From Sphingomonas sp. PP-CE-1A-559 (GTDB taxonomy: Bacteria; Pseudomonadota; Alphaproteobacteria; Sphingomonadales; Sphingomonadaceae), in contig NZ_SLYA01000001.1 of the NCBI RefSeq assembly GCF_004340965.1, forward strand, positions 620,001 to 684,000: a stretch of 64,000 nt of DNA, written 5' to 3'. Below, piece by piece: positions 37,136-45,832 of the stretch; positions within the stretch are counted from its first letter, which is position 1, and each line of letters begins with the position of its first letter. The notes under the pieces are model-generated. The model was not told the origin of the DNA and ran no database searches. It saw nothing but the letters and a program-made list of their open reading frames with translations. Position numbers and translations under genes: made by a program.

Positions 37136-37288
37136 ATGGCCGAGACGGACAAGGATGAGCCGACCACGCAGGAAACCGCGGAGATGGTCGAAGTTGGCGA
37201 AATGGTCGCCTCGGAGAAGCGTAAAGACGACCGATCGTCTCCAGAAGCGCCGGGGCTAGGGGACAACATCGAACGTCGCGAAGACTGA
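37136..37288 (+). CDS. Charged 50-residue microprotein B
   Basis: MAETDKDEPTTQETAEMVEV begins a 50-residue, very acidic protein with no hydrophobic segment. AAAGGAG lies 6 nt before the ATG. It is a relative of microprotein A at 33,818: the block D-K-x-x-P-T-T-Q-E-(S/T)-A-E is shared, with Glu/Val spacing afterwards. Both lie next to genes for ion resistance and on the same strand. Role unknown; possible small regulators or chaperone-like partners of the nearby transport proteins. Confidence 0.7.
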   Translation: MAETDKDEPTTQETAEMVEVGEMVASEKRKDDRSSPEAPGLGDNIERRED

Positions 37289-37388
37289 TCACGTAGTCGG
37301 TTTCGACGGTCGACGACTAACAGCCCAGCAGGCCATTGGCTGGTATTGCACAGTAGCCGCTCTGATCTTCCATCGCGTCGGGGCGAGG

Positions 37389-38144
37389 TCAAACACCTCG
37401 AGGGGGTGCCGTGGTCGCGATAGTCGACAAGTCTGTCGTCAGGTCGATCCCTACGCGAACTTCCTTGCGCTCGGAATAGCGGTCGACGAGTTGTGCCGCG
37501 TGCGGGCGCAGCAGCACCGTGAACCGCACCAGTTCCTCCATTACGTCTACGATGCGGTCATAATAGCTCGACGGCTTCATGCGATCGTCCTCGCCGAATT
37601 CGGCGAACGCCTTGGCGACGCTCGACTGGTTCGGTATCGTCACCATTCGCATCCAGCGGCCGAGCACGCGCAGCGTGTTGACGCTGTTGAACGACTGCGA
37701 ACCCGCCGATACCTGCATGACTGCCAGCGTGCGTCCCTGCGTCGGTCGCATCCCGCCCATCGAGAGCGGCAGATGATCGATTTGGAGCTTCATGATGCCG
37801 GTGATCTGGCCGTGCCGTTCAGGGCTGCACCACACCTGACCTTCCGACCACAACGACAGTTCACGCAGCTCGTGGACGGCCGGATGGTCGTCGCCGACGA
37901 CCTGATCGGGCAACGGCAGCGCCGAGGGATCGTAAATGCGCGTTTCGCATCCGAAGAATTGCAGTAGTCGCGCCGCTTCCTCGACACACAGCCGCGAGAA
38001 TGACCGCTCGCGCAAGGAACCGTAGAGCAGAAGGATTCGTGGCGGCGGAGCACCCGCGCCGAGGCCATGAGCAGGTCGTTCGATCGCATAGCTTCGATCG
38101 AGCGCGGGCAGATGGTCGGGGTCGGAGAGCGTTCGAACAGGCAT
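37389..38144 (-). CDS. arsH: Arsenical resistance flavoprotein ArsH
   Basis: NADPH-dependent FMN reductase family member of 251 residues that oxidises organoarsenicals and protects against arsenic. The flavodoxin-like FMN loop is [32 protein letters not shown] and [17 protein letters not shown] are characteristic ArsH blocks. ATG 38,144 overlaps the ynfA stop (TGATG), making it the last gene of arsR-arsC-arsB-ynfA-arsH. Confidence 0.93.
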   Translation of the reverse strand: MPVRTLSDPDHLPALDRSYAIERPAHGLGAGAPPPRILLLYGSLRERSFSRLCVEEAARLLQFFGCETRIYDPSALPLPDQVVGDDHPAVHELRELSLWSEGQVWCSPERHGQITGIMKLQIDHLPLSMGGMRPTQGRTLAVMQVSAGSQSFNSVNTLRVLGRWMRMVTIPNQSSVAKAFAEFGEDDRMKPSSYYDRIVDVMEELVRFTVLLRPHAAQLVDRYSERKEVRVGIDLTTDLSTIATTAPPRGV

Positions 38145-38467
38145 CAGGCGGTTCGTGGTCCCAAGAGGATGATACAGGTGCCGATCAGACAGAGCGCCGC
38201 GCCGCTCACATCCCAGCGATCGGGCCGCACGCCTTCGACGGTCCAGAGCCAAGCAAGCGATGCACAGATGTAAATGCCGCCGTAAGCGGCATACGCTCGT
38301 CCCGCGGCATCGCTGTCCACGCGGGTGAGGAGCCATGCGAACAGGATCAATGAGACGACGCCCGGAGCAAGCCACAAGGGTGACTTCGCCATGCGAAGCC
38401 AGGCCCAGAAGGCAAAGCATCCGCCAATTTCAGCAAGCGCCGCGCCGATGTAGATCAGGGCTGTCAT
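38144..38467 (-). CDS. YnfA-family small membrane protein
   Basis: A 107-residue protein with four hydrophobic segments. [15 protein letters not shown] and [12 protein letters not shown] are the UPF0060/YnfA signatures. The family resembles small multidrug transporters. It overlaps arsB before and arsH after it, so in this operon it may help with arsenical efflux; that role is inferred from position only. Confidence 0.88.
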   Translation of the reverse strand: MTALIYIGAALAEIGGCFAFWAWLRMAKSPLWLAPGVVSLILFAWLLTRVDSDAAGRAYAAYGGIYICASLAWLWTVEGVRPDRWDVSGAALCLIGTCIILLGPRTA

Positions 38468-39750
38468 CCGATCGTGATCCTCAATGCCAAGGCGGCAAGC
38501 GTGACCAGCAATACCGGCACAGTCAGCGTGATACCGACACGGAAATAATAGCCCCATCCGATCCGAACACCTTTCTGGCCGAGGACGTGGAGCCATAACA
38601 GCGTTGCGAGCGAGCCGATCGGCGTCAGCTTGGGGCCAAGATCGCAGCCGATGACATTGGCGTAGATCATTGCTTCTTGCACGGCGCCAGTGGCATGGGT
38701 CGCGTCGATCGACAGCGCGCCCACCAGTACGGTCGGCATGTTGTTCATCACGGACGACAGGATGGCCGCGATCACGCCTGTCCCGAACGCCGCCCCCCAC
38801 ACGCCGCCCTGAGCGGTGCGATCGAGCAGCGCGGCGAGATGGTCGGTCAGGCCCGCGTTTCGCAGCCCGTAGACGACCAGGTACATGCCGAGAGAGAAGA
38901 TCACGACCTGCCACGGTGCGCCGCGCAGCACCTTGCCGGTCTGGATCACATGGCCCCGTCCCGCAATTACCAGCAGCAGGATCGCGCCGGCAGCGGCAAC
39001 GGCGCTGACCGGCACGCCGATCGGTTCGAGCAGGAAGAAGCCAGCGAGCAGCAGCGCGAGGACGATCCAGCCGGCACGGAAGGTCGCGGGGTCTCGGATG
39101 ACATCGCGCGGCGCGCGGAGCGCCCCCACGTCATAGTCTTCTGGGAGGTCGCGCCGGAAGAACAGCAGCAGCACGCCCAGCGTGGCGGCGATCGACACCA
39201 GATCGACCGGGACCATCACGGACGCATATGTGCCGAACCCGATCTTGAAGAAGTCGGCTGACACGATGTTGACGAGGTTCGAGACCACCAGCGGCAGGCT
39301 GGCCGTGTCGGCGATGAACCCGGCCGCCATGACGAACGCCAGCGTCGCCTTGTCCTTGAACCCCAGCGCGCGCAGCATGGCGATGACGATCGGCGTGAGG
39401 ATCAGCGCCGCACCATCATTGGCGAACAACGCCGACACCGCCGCGCCGAGCAGCACGATCAGGACGAAGAGTCGGCGCCCATGTCCCCTGCCCCAGCGCG
39501 CAACGTGGAGCGCCGCCCATTCGAAGGATCCAGCTTCATCGAGCAACAGGCTTATGACAATGATCGCGACGAATGCAGCCGTCGCGTTCCAGACGATGCC
39601 CCAAACGACCGGGACGTCGGACAGCGTGACGACGCCCGCGAGCAGCGCCAAGACGGCCCCGGCGATCGCGCTCCACCCGATTCCGAGCCCCTTGGGTTGC
39701 CAGATGACGAGCACGATCGTGACGACGAAGATCAGGACGGCAAGAAGCAT
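38464..39750 (-). CDS. arsB: Arsenite efflux pump ArsB
   Basis: Inner-membrane arsenite/antimonite transporter of the ArsB/NhaD superfamily, 428 residues with about 12 hydrophobic segments. Conserved blocks include [35 protein letters not shown] and the later [11 protein letters not shown]. The start overlaps the arsC stop by one base and the end overlaps ynfA by 4 bp. Together with ArsC it removes arsenate from the cell after reduction. Confidence 0.93.
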   Translation of the reverse strand: MLLAVLIFVVTIVLVIWQPKGLGIGWSAIAGAVLALLAGVVTLSDVPVVWGIVWNATAAFVAIIVISLLLDEAGSFEWAALHVARWGRGHGRRLFVLIVLLGAAVSALFANDGAALILTPIVIAMLRALGFKDKATLAFVMAAGFIADTASLPLVVSNLVNIVSADFFKIGFGTYASVMVPVDLVSIAATLGVLLLFFRRDLPEDYDVGALRAPRDVIRDPATFRAGWIVLALLLAGFFLLEPIGVPVSAVAAAGAILLLVIAGRGHVIQTGKVLRGAPWQVVIFSLGMYLVVYGLRNAGLTDHLAALLDRTAQGGVWGAAFGTGVIAAILSSVMNNMPTVLVGALSIDATHATGAVQEAMIYANVIGCDLGPKLTPIGSLATLLWLHVLGQKGVRIGWGYYFRVGITLTVPVLLVTLAALALRITIG

Positions 39751-40178
39751 CAGGCGATGCGCTGGCCCGAGGCGTTTACCACCTGTTGTCCGTCTTCCTT
39801 CGCGAACGCGCCGCGCTGATCGCCCGGCAGCAGATCAAGCACGGCTTCGGACGGCCGGCAGAGCTTCACGCCGAGCGGTGAGACGACTATCGGCCGGTTG
39901 ATGAGGATCGGGTGCGTCATCATCGTATCCACCAGCGCGTCGTCGGACAGCGATGTGTCGCCCAGGCCGAGCTCCGCATAGGGCGTACCCTTTTCGCGTA
40001 GCAGCTCGCGGGGCGTTATGCCGGCGCGGTCGATCAGCTCGACCAGCAGCGCGCGCGAGGGCGGGGTTTTCAGATATTCGACCACGTGCGGTTCGATGCC
40101 GGCATTGCGGATCAGGCCTAGCGTGTTGCGCGACGTGCCGCACACGGGGTTGTGATAGATCACGATATCGACGGCCAC
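39750..40178 (-). CDS. arsC: Arsenate reductase, glutaredoxin-dependent
   Basis: Reduces arsenate to arsenite using glutathione and glutaredoxin. The 142 residues have the catalytic cysteine in [14 protein letters not shown] and the conserved [14 protein letters not shown] with its arginine. Typical of the R773-type ArsC. It follows arsR by 10 bp and overlaps arsB. Confidence 0.95.
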   Translation of the reverse strand: MAVDIVIYHNPVCGTSRNTLGLIRNAGIEPHVVEYLKTPPSRALLVELIDRAGITPRELLREKGTPYAELGLGDTSLSDDALVDTMMTHPILINRPIVVSPLGVKLCRPSEAVLDLLPGDQRGAFAKEDGQQVVNASGQRIA

Positions 40179-40188
40179 GGGCGTCCTT

Positions 40189-40521
40189 TCAGCAGCATGG
40201 GGTGAGTTCGGCGATCAGCGGGGCGCACAGCTCCGCGTTGCCGGCGCAGCAATCCTTGACGAGAAAGAGCGTTAGCGCGCGCAGGCCGTCGAGATCGGCA
40301 CGATAGATGATCGAGCGGCTATGACGTTCGGATCGCACCAGCCCGCCACGGGCGAGGATGCCGAGGTGTGCGGACATCGTGTTTTGCGGTACGTCGAGCT
40401 GACGGGCGATTTCGCCGGCAGCCAAGCCATGCGGTTCGTGCCGCACCAACAGGCGGAACACGTCGAGGCGTGTTCCTTGTGCGAGCGCGCCGAGCGCTGA
40501 AATTGCCGTGTTGTTTTCCAT
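40189..40521 (-). CDS. arsR: ArsR-family arsenic repressor
   Basis: Winged-helix repressor of 110 residues. The DNA-binding part contains AGEIARQLDVPQNTMSAHL. Cysteine clusters near the C-terminus (DCCAGNAELC and a final CC) probably bind As(III), as in the ArsR type with C-terminal thiols. The ATG at 40,521 follows a short AT-rich dyad (ATATAGCTGCTATCCTGGAT), a likely promoter-operator; the transcript would be nearly leaderless. A longer upstream frame exists but lies over this promoter. Confidence 0.9.
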   Translation of the reverse strand: MENNTAISALGALAQGTRLDVFRLLVRHEPHGLAAGEIARQLDVPQNTMSAHLGILARGGLVRSERHSRSIIYRADLDGLRALTLFLVKDCCAGNAELCAPLIAELTPCC

Positions 40522-40852
40522 ATATCCAGGATAGCAGCTATATGGTTTCGGTCCAGACGTTGATAGCACCAAGTAGGCAGGCAGCCGGCACCCTACGCTC
40601 TTTTCCGAAGTCCCCAACGAGTGGGGCGGGACCCCGCGGGCACGGCTCTATCGGCCCGCTGGGCGTGCCGACCGAGCCATCGTGCCGGCGTCTCGGCCCT
40701 GCCGGTGACGATTCTCGCGTAAGGTGTGCCACATGGCACACCTGCGAACGCGCAGGGCGCGAGCAGTGTTTCGATTGGCGTCGACGCCCTCCCCCGGAGG
40801 CCACGCCGCACAGCACTTCGCGCGCAGAACCGCGTGTCGTGAGTTGATGGGC
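40522..40852. promoter_or_regulatory. arsR upstream region with palindrome
   Basis: Intergenic 331 bp between the end of the sulfite dehydrogenase cytochrome gene and arsR. AGGTGTGCCA (40,722-40,731) and TGGCACACCT (40,734-40,743) form a perfect 10-bp inverted repeat with a 2-bp centre, which looks like a protein-binding site rather than a terminator. It lies 200 bp from arsR. No gene is seen. Confidence 0.45.
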
Positions 40853-41329
40853 TTAGCCTGATCCCCCCGATACGTCGGGCGCAGCCTTCGGATCGGGGTC
40901 TTGCGCCTTGCCCTTCGCGGCACCCGGCTGCTTTGCGCTCATGGCGGTCAGATAAGCGACGATCGCCGGCACGTCAGCCTGTGCAACGGGAGCCTTGTAG
41001 ACCTCGCGCATCTTGGTGACCTCCGCGGTCCACTGGTCGGAAGAGAGTGGCGGCTGGTTCAGCGCCATGCTCGCCGAATGACACGAGGTGCAGTTGGCGT
41101 TGATGACGTCCGCATGCGGACCAGCCGGATATTGCCCTTCGTCGGTCGGGAGATCGACCGAGGTGGACGCCAGCGAGAAGCCGCGCGCCGAAACGCTTGG
41201 CGGCGGTGGTGCGGCCGGGGCGGCAGGCGGCGGGGCTATGCGGCTGTTCGGGGCACCGATCGCAAGTAGCAGAACGACGGTCGCGCCGACGAACCCAAAC
41301 GACAGCGTGCCGATGGAAGGCGTTTTCAT
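40853..41329 (-). CDS. sorB: Sulfite dehydrogenase cytochrome c subunit
   Basis: A 158-residue periplasmic c-type cytochrome. An N-terminal hydrophobic segment (FVGATVVLLLAIGAP) is a signal or anchor. It is followed by a Pro/Ala-rich linker and the heme motif CTSCH in NANCTSCHSASMAL; the distal methionine is likely in VTKMREVYKAP. It starts 13 bp after the Moco subunit gene and would take electrons from it, as SorB does from SorA. The tail after residue 135 is rich in Ala, Pro and Asp. ATG 41,329 has a purine-rich site upstream. Confidence 0.88.
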   Translation of the reverse strand: MKTPSIGTLSFGFVGATVVLLLAIGAPNSRIAPPPAAPAAPPPPSVSARGFSLASTSVDLPTDEGQYPAGPHADVINANCTSCHSASMALNQPPLSSDQWTAEVTKMREVYKAPVAQADVPAIVAYLTAMSAKQPGAAKGKAQDPDPKAAPDVSGGSG

Positions 41330-41342
41330 GGGGGAGCGCTCC

Positions 41343-42566
41343 TCAGCCGACGACGATGTTGGTGGTTTCAATGTTGCCGCGCATGAACCCGCCCGGGTTC
41401 CAGATCGGCGTCATCGGCTGCGCGATGCCGGCGGTGTTCCAGCAGCGCGACATCAGCCTGGTCGGGCCCGCATGCGTGAGCGGCACCTGCGCGTCCCAGC
41501 GGCGGAAACTGTATTTGCCGTGATCGGGGCCGAGCGTCGTCTTGTACCAGGTCTTGCCGTTGTCGGTCGACACATCGACCTTGGCGACGCCGCAATCGCC
41601 CCCCATCGCAATGCCGCCCAGCGGGATCGACCGGTCGAACGCGATCGCCTGCCCTTCGTCGAGGCTCGTGACCCAACTGCGCGGGATCATCTTGTTGATC
41701 GGAACGGCCGGGAAATCCTTCTGGCCCGGCCGCACGTTCGCGCCTGGAGTGTCAGGGATTTTGTACGCCTTGGCCATCCAGTAACCGTCGTCGGGCGCGG
41801 CGAGCACCTCGATGTCGTTCAGCATCTTGACCCAATAGGTCGAATACCAGCCGGGTACGATCAGCCGGACCGGGAAGCCGTTGAGGAGCGGCATCTGTTC
41901 GCCGTTCATCCCGAAGGCGAGCATCACTTCGCCGTCGCGTGCGTGGTCGATCGACAGCGACTTGGCGAAATCCGGTCCACCCGCGACCACCGGCTGGTCG
42001 AGCGCACCGAACCGCACTGCAACCGCGCCCGGCTTCACGCCGGCGATGTCGAGCACGTCGCGCAGGCGCACGCCGAGCCATTTGGCGTTGCCCATGGCCC
42101 CGTGACGCCACTGCGCACCGGCAACGGGCGGCTGGAACAGCGCACGCGAATTGCCCGAGCATTGGTTGATCGCCGCCAGCTCGACGCGTGGCAACTTCAG
42201 CAGTTGCGCGAGCGAGATTGACAGCGGCCGCGTGACCGCGCCGTGCACCTTGATCCGGAACGCCTCGACATCGATCGCGGTGGGGATGTCAGCCCAGTGC
42301 CAGCGGACGAAGAACTGGTCGTTTGGCGTGAAGACGTCACCATTGAACACGCTCATCGGCGTTTCCAGCAAAGGCGGGTGGATACGCTGGAGGATCATGT
42401 TGCCCTTGCCAGGGAACGCACTGGTCATCGGTCGTTCCGACGGACCGCCAGGCAGGTGCAGATCGACAATGCTCTGCGCCAGCGCGGGTGCGGCGATCAA
42501 CGCGCCGCTGCCGATCGCAGCCTCTGCGAGAAAGCGACGGCGGTTCGTCGCCTGCGCCAGTTTCAT
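41343..42566 (-). CDS. sorA: Sulfite dehydrogenase Moco subunit
   Basis: Periplasmic sulfite-oxidising molybdoenzyme of 407 residues. The twin-arginine signal is NRRRFLAEAAIGSGALIAAP. The Moco domain has the ligand cysteine in AINQCSGNSRALFQ and the blocks GNAKWLGVRLRDVLD and RLIVPGWYSTYWVKML. A C-terminal dimerisation domain follows, with KVDVSTDNGKTW. ATG 42,566 (MKLAQATN) is preferred to one seven codons earlier. With the following cytochrome gene it forms SorAB, which oxidises sulfite to sulfate outside the inner membrane. Confidence 0.92.
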   Translation of the reverse strand: MKLAQATNRRRFLAEAAIGSGALIAAPALAQSIVDLHLPGGPSERPMTSAFPGKGNMILQRIHPPLLETPMSVFNGDVFTPNDQFFVRWHWADIPTAIDVEAFRIKVHGAVTRPLSISLAQLLKLPRVELAAINQCSGNSRALFQPPVAGAQWRHGAMGNAKWLGVRLRDVLDIAGVKPGAVAVRFGALDQPVVAGGPDFAKSLSIDHARDGEVMLAFGMNGEQMPLLNGFPVRLIVPGWYSTYWVKMLNDIEVLAAPDDGYWMAKAYKIPDTPGANVRPGQKDFPAVPINKMIPRSWVTSLDEGQAIAFDRSIPLGGIAMGGDCGVAKVDVSTDNGKTWYKTTLGPDHGKYSFRRWDAQVPLTHAGPTRLMSRCWNTAGIAQPMTPIWNPGGFMRGNIETTNIVVG

Positions 42567-42693
42567 ATCCAGGCTGTCCACCAGCATTCTCCCTTCGATG
42601 TCATGCTCTTATGCGCGATCCGTCCGACGGTCTGCCCGGTACGGGTCGATCGGATGCGCCGGTTCGATCCGGCAGGACGATCAGTTCGGCCCA

Positions 42694-43845
42694 TCAATTG
42701 GCTTGGGCGATGCAGGGCGACACGAACAGGTTTCCGCGCCAGCCGCCTGTGACCGTCTTGGCGCCGACCAGCAGCCACATCGCTGCGAGCGCGATGGTAA
42801 GGACGGTGCCGACGATCCCGAAAAAGCCGAGCTGGAGCGTCGTGCCGAGCTTGAAGGTGGCGACCGTGTAGACGCCGAGCGGGAAGGTGTAGCCCCACCA
42901 CCCGAGGTTGAACGGAATGCCCGCGCGCCAGTAGCGGATCGTGATCAGCGTCGCGAGCGCCAGCCACCACAGGCCGAAGCCCCAGAGCAGCAGCCCGGCG
43001 ATCGTGCCGATCCCCTGCGCTACCGCGCCGATCTGGCCGAGGCCGTTGGCGGCGAGGATCGCGGGCGCGTCGCTGCCGAGCACCAGCATCCCGAGCGCAC
43101 CGGTGCCGATCGGGCCTAGTGCGAGCCAACTCGATGCGGCCATGCTCTCGTGCGGCAGCTTGTGCAGCGCCATCCGCAGGATGAGGATCGCGAGGATGCC
43201 GAACGCGACCGGCACCGAATAGGCCCACAGGACAAAGGAGGTCGCCAGCACCACGAACTGGTGGTGCGCGTCCGCCAGATGCGGTGCGAGCAGGCCGCCG
43301 CTCGCGCCTGCGACCTCGGCCGCGACCACTGGCAGGAGCCACACCGCGGTCATGCCGTCGAGCGAATGTTCGTGCCGGGTAAACATGAGGTAGGGGATCG
43401 CTACACCGCAGGCGAGCGACATCGCGACGTCGATCCACCACAATGTCTCGGCGATCGGGATAACGCCGGCGCCGAACCGCGGCAGGCCGAACGCCAGGAA
43501 CCCGTTGATGATCGTCGCGAGGCCCATCGGGATCGTGCCGATGAACATCGACACGGTATTGTGCCCGAAGATCCGACGCGCCTCGTGCCCGAACATCGTC
43601 CAGCGCGCGGTGTAGAGCCCGGCGAACAGCGTGAAGAGCGCGATGTTGAAATACCACAACGCCTCGCCGACCGGGTGCAGCGATGCGCCGACGCCCGGCA
43701 CCTGCGGCAAGGCCAGCGCGAGGATGCCCGTGCCCATCGTAGCGGCGAACCAGTTGGGGGTGAACTGGCGGATCATCTCGCGCGGAGAATCAAGCCGGCT
43801 GAGCGGCTTCAGACCATCGAGAACGGGTTTCAGATCGGCAGTCAC
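42694..43845 (-). CDS. TehA/SLAC1-family anion carrier
   Basis: A 383-residue membrane protein with about ten hydrophobic segments. FTPNWFAATMGTGILALALP at the start and the block FIGTIPMGLATIINGFL are typical of the TehA/SLAC1/Ssu1 family. This includes plant anion channels and the yeast sulfite pump Ssu1. Lying between sorAB and a YeiE-like regulator, sulfite export is the best guess, with C4-dicarboxylate transport as the alternative because mdh is near. It overlaps the lysR stop by 4 bp. Confidence 0.85.
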   Translation of the reverse strand: MTADLKPVLDGLKPLSRLDSPREMIRQFTPNWFAATMGTGILALALPQVPGVGASLHPVGEALWYFNIALFTLFAGLYTARWTMFGHEARRIFGHNTVSMFIGTIPMGLATIINGFLAFGLPRFGAGVIPIAETLWWIDVAMSLACGVAIPYLMFTRHEHSLDGMTAVWLLPVVAAEVAGASGGLLAPHLADAHHQFVVLATSFVLWAYSVPVAFGILAILILRMALHKLPHESMAASSWLALGPIGTGALGMLVLGSDAPAILAANGLGQIGAVAQGIGTIAGLLLWGFGLWWLALATLITIRYWRAGIPFNLGWWGYTFPLGVYTVATFKLGTTLQLGFFGIVGTVLTIALAAMWLLVGAKTVTGGWRGNLFVSPCIAQAN

Positions 43846-44714
43846 TTCCCAGTCTCCTTGATGAGATCGGTCAGCGCGTCGGCCGCCCGGGTACGATAGC
43901 GCTCCTTGTGCCGCAGCGCGTAGAATGGACGCCGCGGCAGACCGAGCGGCAGATCGTGCAACGTGCCGGCCGCGATTGCAGGTGCGACGACATGCTGCGA
44001 CAGCACCGCGACGCCCGCGCCGGCCTCGACCGCGCTGCGGACCGCCTCGTTCGATGGCAGGGTCAGCGCTATGGTAAGGTCCGACGGATCGACGCCGCGC
44101 TGGCGCAACACCTCCTCGAACGACGAGCGCGTGCCCGATCCCTGCTCGCGGACGATCCAGCGCGCGGTCCGGATCCAGTCCTCGTCGATCGTGTCGGCAG
44201 CGCGGTCACTCACCAGCACCATGCGGTCGTTCGCGACGGTCCAATGCGCGAGCGCGGGCTCGTCGATCACACCCTCGACGAAGCCAAGCTCGACTGCACC
44301 GTCGAGCACGCGCGCCGCGGCCCCTTCCGTGTTGTCGATCGCCAGTTCTATCGTGATGGACGGGTAGCGCGCATGAAACGCCGCCAGCTGGCGGGGTAGC
44401 CAATAGCCCGCGATCGTCTGGCTCGCGACCAGCCGCAGTGTGCCGCGCTCCAGTCCGGCATATTCGGCCAATGCAAGTTCTGCACTGGCAGCACGGCCAA
44501 GCACTGCGCGTGCGTCGACCAGAAACATACGGCCCGCTTCGGACAGTTCGATCCCACGGCCGACCCGGTGGAACAGCGGCACGCCGTGCCGCGCTTCTAG
44601 CGCGGCGATGGCAGCGCTTGCGGCCGACTGCGTCACATTGAGCGCTTCGGCAGCGCGCGTCATGTGCTCGCGCTCAGCGACACCGACGAAAATCCTGAGT
44701 TGTTCCAGGGTCAT
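43842..44714 (-). CDS. LysR regulator, YeiE-like
   Basis: A 290-residue LysR-type regulator. The N-terminal winged helix begins MTLEQLRIFVGVAEREHMT and continues ALNVTQSAASAAIAALEARH. The effector domain (about residues 90-290) binds a small ligand, probably sulfite as reported for YeiE. It is coupled to the TehA-like gene and lies upstream of sorAB on the same strand, so it likely controls them. It is an intact paralogue of the frameshifted copy at 30,047-30,924. Confidence 0.92.
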   Translation of the reverse strand: MTLEQLRIFVGVAEREHMTRAAEALNVTQSAASAAIAALEARHGVPLFHRVGRGIELSEAGRMFLVDARAVLGRAASAELALAEYAGLERGTLRLVASQTIAGYWLPRQLAAFHARYPSITIELAIDNTEGAAARVLDGAVELGFVEGVIDEPALAHWTVANDRMVLVSDRAADTIDEDWIRTARWIVREQGSGTRSSFEEVLRQRGVDPSDLTIALTLPSNEAVRSAVEAGAGVAVLSQHVVAPAIAAGTLHDLPLGLPRRPFYALRHKERYRTRAADALTDLIKETGK

Positions 44715-44775
44715 GCCCGATCTCCTTGCCCCAATGATAGGGAACGGAGATCAATCGCACCAACCAAAGATTACG

Positions 44776-44787
44776 GTCATTCCAATC
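44776..44787. promoter_or_regulatory. Possible LysR operator, shared motif
   Basis: GTCATTCCAATC lies about 62 bp upstream of the lysR start. Its inverse GATCGGAATGAC (differing by one purine) is at 30,959-30,970, 35 bp upstream of the other lysR copy. A palindrome ACCGATCGGT lies just beside the first site (about 44,795). Two regulators of the same kind sharing a motif suggests autoregulation. Confidence 0.4.
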
Positions 44788-44802
44788 AGATATACCGATC
44801 GG

Positions 44803-45786
44803 TCATTTCAGAATGTCGATAACCGCCTCACGTTCATCGACCAGTTCGGCAATCGTGCGATCGAGCATCGTTCGCTGGAATGGATCGAGGATCAGTCCTT
44901 CGATACGCGCATACCCACCGCTTTTGCAGTGCACCGGCACGCCGCACACCAGCCCTTGCGGGATACCGTAGGAGCCATCTGACACCACGCCCATCGACAC
45001 CCAATTGTCGCCTGCGCCGTGCACCCAATCGCGCAGATGGTCGATCGCCGCATTTGCTGCCGACGCGGCCGAGGACGCACCCCGTGCTTCGATGATCGCG
45101 GTTCCGCGCTGCGCAACGGTGGGGATCAGGGTCTCGCGGTACCAGGCCTCGTTTCCGATACGGTCGGCAAGCTTTTGGCCATCGAGTTCGGCATTCCCCC
45201 AGTCGGCAAACATCGTCGGCGAATGGTTTCCCCAGACGACGAGCTTTGTAATCGCATCGACACCGACACCCGCCTTGGCCGCAAGCTGTCCCTGCGCGCG
45301 GTTGTGATCGAGGCGGATCATCGACGTGATGTTTTCGGCAGGGAAACCCGGTGCGCTTTGCGCAATGATCCAGGCATTTGTGTTGGCGGGATTACCGACG
45401 ACCAGGATCTTGGCGTCGCGTTTGGCCACTGCGTCCAGCGCTGCGCCCTGCGTCTTGAAGATCGCTGCGTTGGCAGCGAGCAAATCACGGCGCTCCATGC
45501 CCTTCGAGCGGGGACGAGACCCGACCAGCATGGCCGCATCGATGTCCTTGAAAGCCACCATCGGATCATCAGTAATGATCACATCTGCCAGCAGCGGAAA
45601 CGCGCAATCCTCCAGTTCCATGACCACGCCGCGTACTGCGTCCAGCGCCTGCGGCACGTCGAGCAGTTGAAGGATAACGGGCTGGTCCGGTCCGAACACG
45701 TCACCCTGCGCGACCCGGAAGAGCAGCGAATAGCAAATTTGTCCTGCGGCACCGCTGATCGCGATCCTGACGGGGGGCTTGGTCAT
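44803..45786 (-). CDS. mdh: Malate dehydrogenase
   Basis: NAD-dependent malate dehydrogenase of 327 residues, of the longer bacterial/cytosolic-type branch. The dinucleotide fold opens with [29 protein letters not shown] and the active-site [11 protein letters not shown] (His) are in place. ATG 45,786 is chosen; a longer frame overlaps the next gene. A second central-metabolism gene on an accessory island is unusual. It may supply or use malate in connection with the TehA-type carrier, but that is conjecture. Confidence 0.92.
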   Translation of the reverse strand: MTKPPVRIAISGAAGQICYSLLFRVAQGDVFGPDQPVILQLLDVPQALDAVRGVVMELEDCAFPLLADVIITDDPMVAFKDIDAAMLVGSRPRSKGMERRDLLAANAAIFKTQGAALDAVAKRDAKILVVGNPANTNAWIIAQSAPGFPAENITSMIRLDHNRAQGQLAAKAGVGVDAITKLVVWGNHSPTMFADWGNAELDGQKLADRIGNEAWYRETLIPTVAQRGTAIIEARGASSAASAANAAIDHLRDWVHGAGDNWVSMGVVSDGSYGIPQGLVCGVPVHCKSGGYARIEGLILDPFQRTMLDRTIAELVDEREAVIDILK

Positions 45787-45832
45787 TTTGGAAAGGGCTT
45801 TCGTTGGAAGATTACAGACGGTGTGAGACCGA

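Noticed and set aside
40189..40617. Longer ArsR starting at 40,617
   Set aside because: The added residues lie over the AT-rich promoter-operator and lack ArsR character; ATG 40,521 fits the family.
42640..42690. tRNA-like GGTTCGATCC in the sorA-tehA gap
   Set aside because: No acceptor, D or anticodon stem could be drawn around it; it is an isolated match to the T-loop. No tRNA or rRNA gene was found anywhere in the window.
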